From Flavobacterium limnosediminis JC2902 (GTDB taxonomy: Bacteria > Bacteroidota > Bacteroidia > Flavobacteriales > Flavobacteriaceae): 64,000 bases of DNA. Shown here in pieces: positions 61,604 to 64,000 of this stretch. The notes under the pieces were generated by a model, which was not told the DNA's origin, did not search any database, and saw only the letters and a list, made by a program, of their open reading frames with translations. Each line of letters begins with the position of its first letter. The first letter of the stretch is position 1. The stretch lies in NCBI RefSeq assembly GCF_000498535.1, contig NZ_AVGG01000018.1, positions 62,001 to 126,000 on the forward strand. Direction: 5' to 3'. The position numbers and the translations under genes were made by a program.

Positions 61604-63960
61604 TATCTGAAATAAATTTTGAAGGTTGTCCCTTCGTTAAGTTTGCTTTCAACTTCAATTTTTCCTTTCATCGTGTCAATTTGGTTTTTCGTAATAAAAA
61701 GTCCGATGCCACGGGATTCGGGATTGTTTGTAAATGTTTTATACATCCCGAAGAGTTTGTCTCCGTTTTTATTTAAATCAATTCCTATGCCATTGTCTTT
61801 GATTTCAAGTACTTTAAAATTTTCTTCGGTATGTGAACTCAATTCGATTTTCGGATCTCTGTCCGGATGTTTGTACCGTATGGAATTGGATATGAAATTA
61901 AGTAATACGCTTTCCAGATAGGCCGGATTAAAGTTAACGTTAACTTCATCGGATATATTGTTTATAATTTCGGCATTATTTTTAACGATTTGGTTTCTGA
62001 GGACCTCCAGTGTTCTGTTGATGAATTTGTTAAGGTTTAATTCTTCAATTACAGGATTAATATCGGTTTGTATTGAAACCACTTCATTGAGGTTGTCCAT
62101 GGTTTCATTCAGCGCTTCGGAAACGGATTTCAGTAAAACCAGTAATTCTTTTTTCTCTTCTTCATCTTCACTCATCTCGATAAGATTAATCAGCGATTGG
62201 ATGTTGCTGGTATGCGAGCGTAAATTATGCGAAACGATATGCGAAAAATTCAGCAGCCGTTTGTTTTGTTCCGTTACCAGTGTGAGCGAATTGTTAAGAT
62301 CGATTTCAAATTGTTTTGATTTTGTAATATCGATTAAAATTCCCCTGAACTTAATAGAATCTTTACTTTCATGGTAAATACTTACGATGTCGCGTACCCA
62401 AATAGTGCTTCCGTTTTTATGAATCATCCTGTACTCAGTGTCGAAAGGTACTCGTGCCTTTGCATATTCCGTACTGCGTTCGATTACCCAGTCCCGGTCG
62501 TCAGGATGAATGATTTTCCGCCAGAAATAATCGTCTGCGAGCCATTCTTCGGGAGTATATCCCAGCATATCTTCGGATTTTTTACTGATATAAGTTACTC
62601 CGGGTTCTACCGAGTTTCCTTCCCAAACGACTCCATCGATACTGTTAATCAGGTCTTTAATTTTTTGCTGCGATTCCAGTATCAGTCTTTCGGATTCTTT
62701 TCGTTGGTTAATGTTTTCGACAATGGTTATGTGATTGCTTGGCTTTTCGTTTTTTTCCCACAGCGGTGAAACGGTAATGTTTACCCAGTTAATTTTTCCG
62801 TTTTTGTCCACATACCTTTTTTCCAGGGAATACTGGCTGATTTCCCCTTTTCTCAGGCGTTCCATGTTATCCAGATCGGCCTGCAGATCATCAGGGTGAG
62901 TAATCATCATAAAATCCATATTCCTGATTTCATCCTGACTGTAACCGATGAGTTCGCAAAATTTATCATTGGCGTCAACGAATGAACCGTCAATTGAGTT
63001 ATTGTGTGCTATTCCTAAACCGGCATGATCAAAAATCGATCGGAACAGAAATTTGTTTCGCGACAATTTTTTGGTTTGTGATTTTACCGTTTTTTGAAGT
63101 TCCAGTGGTTTTTTCTGTAATGTGTAAACGAGCAGACCGGAAAGTAAACTCAACAGAAAGGCGATGGCAATGACAGGCAGGAATTCAAAAAATAACCTCG
63201 ATTCGTTTTTCGGAATAATGTACAGATTCCAATCGCCTTCCGGAATTTCAACCTTCTGATAGTCTTTATTTGAAAAATCGGCCTTGTTTTCCAGGAAGAA
63301 TTCTTCTTTATTGGTAACGGGATTTTTTTTTGATAACTGAAAATAATATTTATCGCTCTTAAATTGACTGAAACCAATAGCGTTTACAAAAGTGTCGAAT
63401 CGGACGATTACCGCTGTAAAACCCCAGAATTTTCCCTTTTTATAAACAGGCAAACGTCCGACAACTCCCGTTCCTCCTTGTTTTAAAGTTACCGGTCCCG
63501 AAAAATAAATCGCTTTGTTTTCTATGGCTTTTAATGCTGATTTACTGTGAAGCGGACTGTTGAGTATGTCGAAACCGGTTGCCGCTTCATTCCCTTTTAA
63601 CGGATAAGTATATTTAATGACACCATTGGGAACTAATTGAACAGCATCAATGGAATTGTAACTGCTAACAAGGCGTTTGGCAACTTCTTCAAAATTTTTC
63701 GGATTCCCCGAATCATCGATGGTCAGGGCAAGAGTAATGGTAGCGACATAGCTGTTCCGGAGGGTCTGCTCAATGTTTTGTTTGACAACATTTAAAATGT
63801 TGGACATATTGCGTTGCTCGCTCTCTTTTACAGCCTGATATCTGAAATAGATCGACATCATAAAAATCGATAAAAGAACCATAAAAACAAGTGCCCCCAT
63901 CGTTTTTGGACGAAACAGAAACCAATTGCTTAAACCTGCTATTTTCTTTGTGGGACTCAC
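61603..63960 (-). CDS. Membrane sensor histidine kinase with extracytoplasmic CHASE-like and PAS domains
   Basis: 785 residues, GTG start (an in-frame stop lies immediately upstream). TM1 at about 20-43, a CHASE-type sensor (about 50-260: FEEVAKRLVSSYNSIDAVQLVPNGVIKYTYPLKGNE), TM2 at about 265-285, then two PAS/PAC units (FCELIGYSQDEIRNMDFMMITHPDDLQ and SEDMLGYTPEEWLADDYFWRKIIHPDDRDW), a dimerisation helix with phospho-His candidate in FSHIVSHNLRSHTSNI, and the HATPase_c domain (NFISNSIRY, KDNGIGIDL, RGIGLFITKNQID). Signal unknown. The downstream CheY-like gene is its likely partner. Confidence 0.9.
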   Translation of the reverse strand: MSPTKKIAGLSNWFLFRPKTMGALVFMVLLSIFMMSIYFRYQAVKESEQRNMSNILNVVKQNIEQTLRNSYVATITLALTIDDSGNPKNFEEVAKRLVSSYNSIDAVQLVPNGVIKYTYPLKGNEAATGFDILNSPLHSKSALKAIENKAIYFSGPVTLKQGGTGVVGRLPVYKKGKFWGFTAVIVRFDTFVNAIGFSQFKSDKYYFQLSKKNPVTNKEEFFLENKADFSNKDYQKVEIPEGDWNLYIIPKNESRLFFEFLPVIAIAFLLSLLSGLLVYTLQKKPLELQKTVKSQTKKLSRNKFLFRSIFDHAGLGIAHNNSIDGSFVDANDKFCELIGYSQDEIRNMDFMMITHPDDLQADLDNMERLRKGEISQYSLEKRYVDKNGKINWVNITVSPLWEKNEKPSNHITIVENINQRKESERLILESQQKIKDLINSIDGVVWEGNSVEPGVTYISKKSEDMLGYTPEEWLADDYFWRKIIHPDDRDWVIERSTEYAKARVPFDTEYRMIHKNGSTIWVRDIVSIYHESKDSIKFRGILIDITKSKQFEIDLNNSLTLVTEQNKRLLNFSHIVSHNLRSHTSNIQSLINLIEMSEDEEEKKELLVLLKSVSEALNETMDNLNEVVSIQTDINPVIEELNLNKFINRTLEVLRNQIVKNNAEIINNISDEVNVNFNPAYLESVLLNFISNSIRYKHPDRDPKIELSSHTEENFKVLEIKDNGIGIDLNKNGDKLFGMYKTFTNNPESRGIGLFITKNQIDTMKGKIEVESKLNEGTTFKIYFR

Positions 63961-64000
63961 TCATAATCCTTTTAGAATATAAATTTAACTAAAAATCAGG

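Noticed and set aside
63770..63964. ATG at 63964 as start of the sensor kinase or a separate small gene
   Set aside because: This ATG is out of frame with the kinase; the kinase frame begins with GTG 63960 just after an in-frame stop, and the 64-codon product has no protein-like features.
1..64000. Search for tRNA, rRNA, insertion sequences, prophage and toxin-antitoxin pairs
   Set aside because: By eye I found no cloverleaf with CCA-proximal motifs, no transposase or integrase and no paired small toxin/antitoxin frames; small RNAs without structure could be missed.

Overview
This window reads as a chromosomal segment of a member of the Flavobacteriaceae (Bacteroidota), most likely Flavobacterium or a close relative. 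The evidence is low GC, A-rich initiation regions without Shine-Dalgarno sequences, TAnnTTTG-type -7 promoter boxes, a type IX secretion C-terminal signal, a GldL-like protein, and a Bacteroidota-type arginine operon with an N-acyl-ornithine transcarbamylase. Almost all of it is ordinary core genome. I see no rRNA, tRNA, CRISPR array, prophage, insertion sequence or integrase.

Layout. 1-3422 (+): the 3' part of a branched-chain amino acid operon (ilvB end, ilvN, ilvC, ilvA). 3475-11947 (-): a compact arginine operon running from a predicted 27-codon leader peptide through an N-acylglutamate synthase-like GNAT protein, argG, argC, argD, argF', argB and argE to argH. 12148-15818 (-): secreted proteins (T9SS-exported amidase, beta-propeller protein, lipoprotein). 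16023-22373: fahA, glyA, an outer-membrane protein, prfB with its programmed frameshift, and threonine aldolase. 22579-27498 (-): sulfatase, HAD lipoprotein and a pseudouridine synthase. 27654-33744 (+): a phosphate-uptake cluster (porin, pstS, pstC, pstA, pstB, phoU) whose promoters carry 11-bp-phased TTAAC repeats. 33891-45182: ybaB, oligopeptidase, PLP lyase, yebC, two tandem-duplicated outer-membrane proteins, gcvT, NAD(P)HX dehydratase, TlpA-like protein and hutH. 45214-48226 (-): a run of small membrane and hypothetical proteins including a 65-residue GldL-like protein. 48307-52303 (-): a RimB-RimK fusion and clpC. 52569-57283 (+): gyrA, a TPR protein and a secreted protein. 57595-60619 (+): a MacA/FtsX/LolD-type ABC export operon. 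60616-63960 (-): a pentapeptide-repeat protein and an overlapping hybrid-free sensor kinase/response regulator pair.

How the parts work together. The ilv and arg operons are biosynthetic. glyA, threonine aldolase and gcvT bear on glycine and one-carbon metabolism. The pst cluster is a complete high-affinity phosphate uptake and sensing unit, except that phoR/phoB lie elsewhere. Intergenic gaps carry several palindromic element families (GCCACGAATT inverted repeats, an ACCTGACAGGT palindrome, a two-hairpin composite element, and TCTAAGAAG or GTTAGT repeat clusters).

The observations most worth following are these: the arg leader peptide with three CGG codons, apparently leaderless; Ala90 at the substrate-selecting position of ArgF'; PstC with a PstS-like insertion; the stand-alone mini-GldL; the RimB-RimK fusion; the 11-bp-phased Pho-box candidates; and the SD-containing prfB frameshift site in a lineage that hardly uses SD for initiation. 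I did not find a clearly undescribed multi-gene system.
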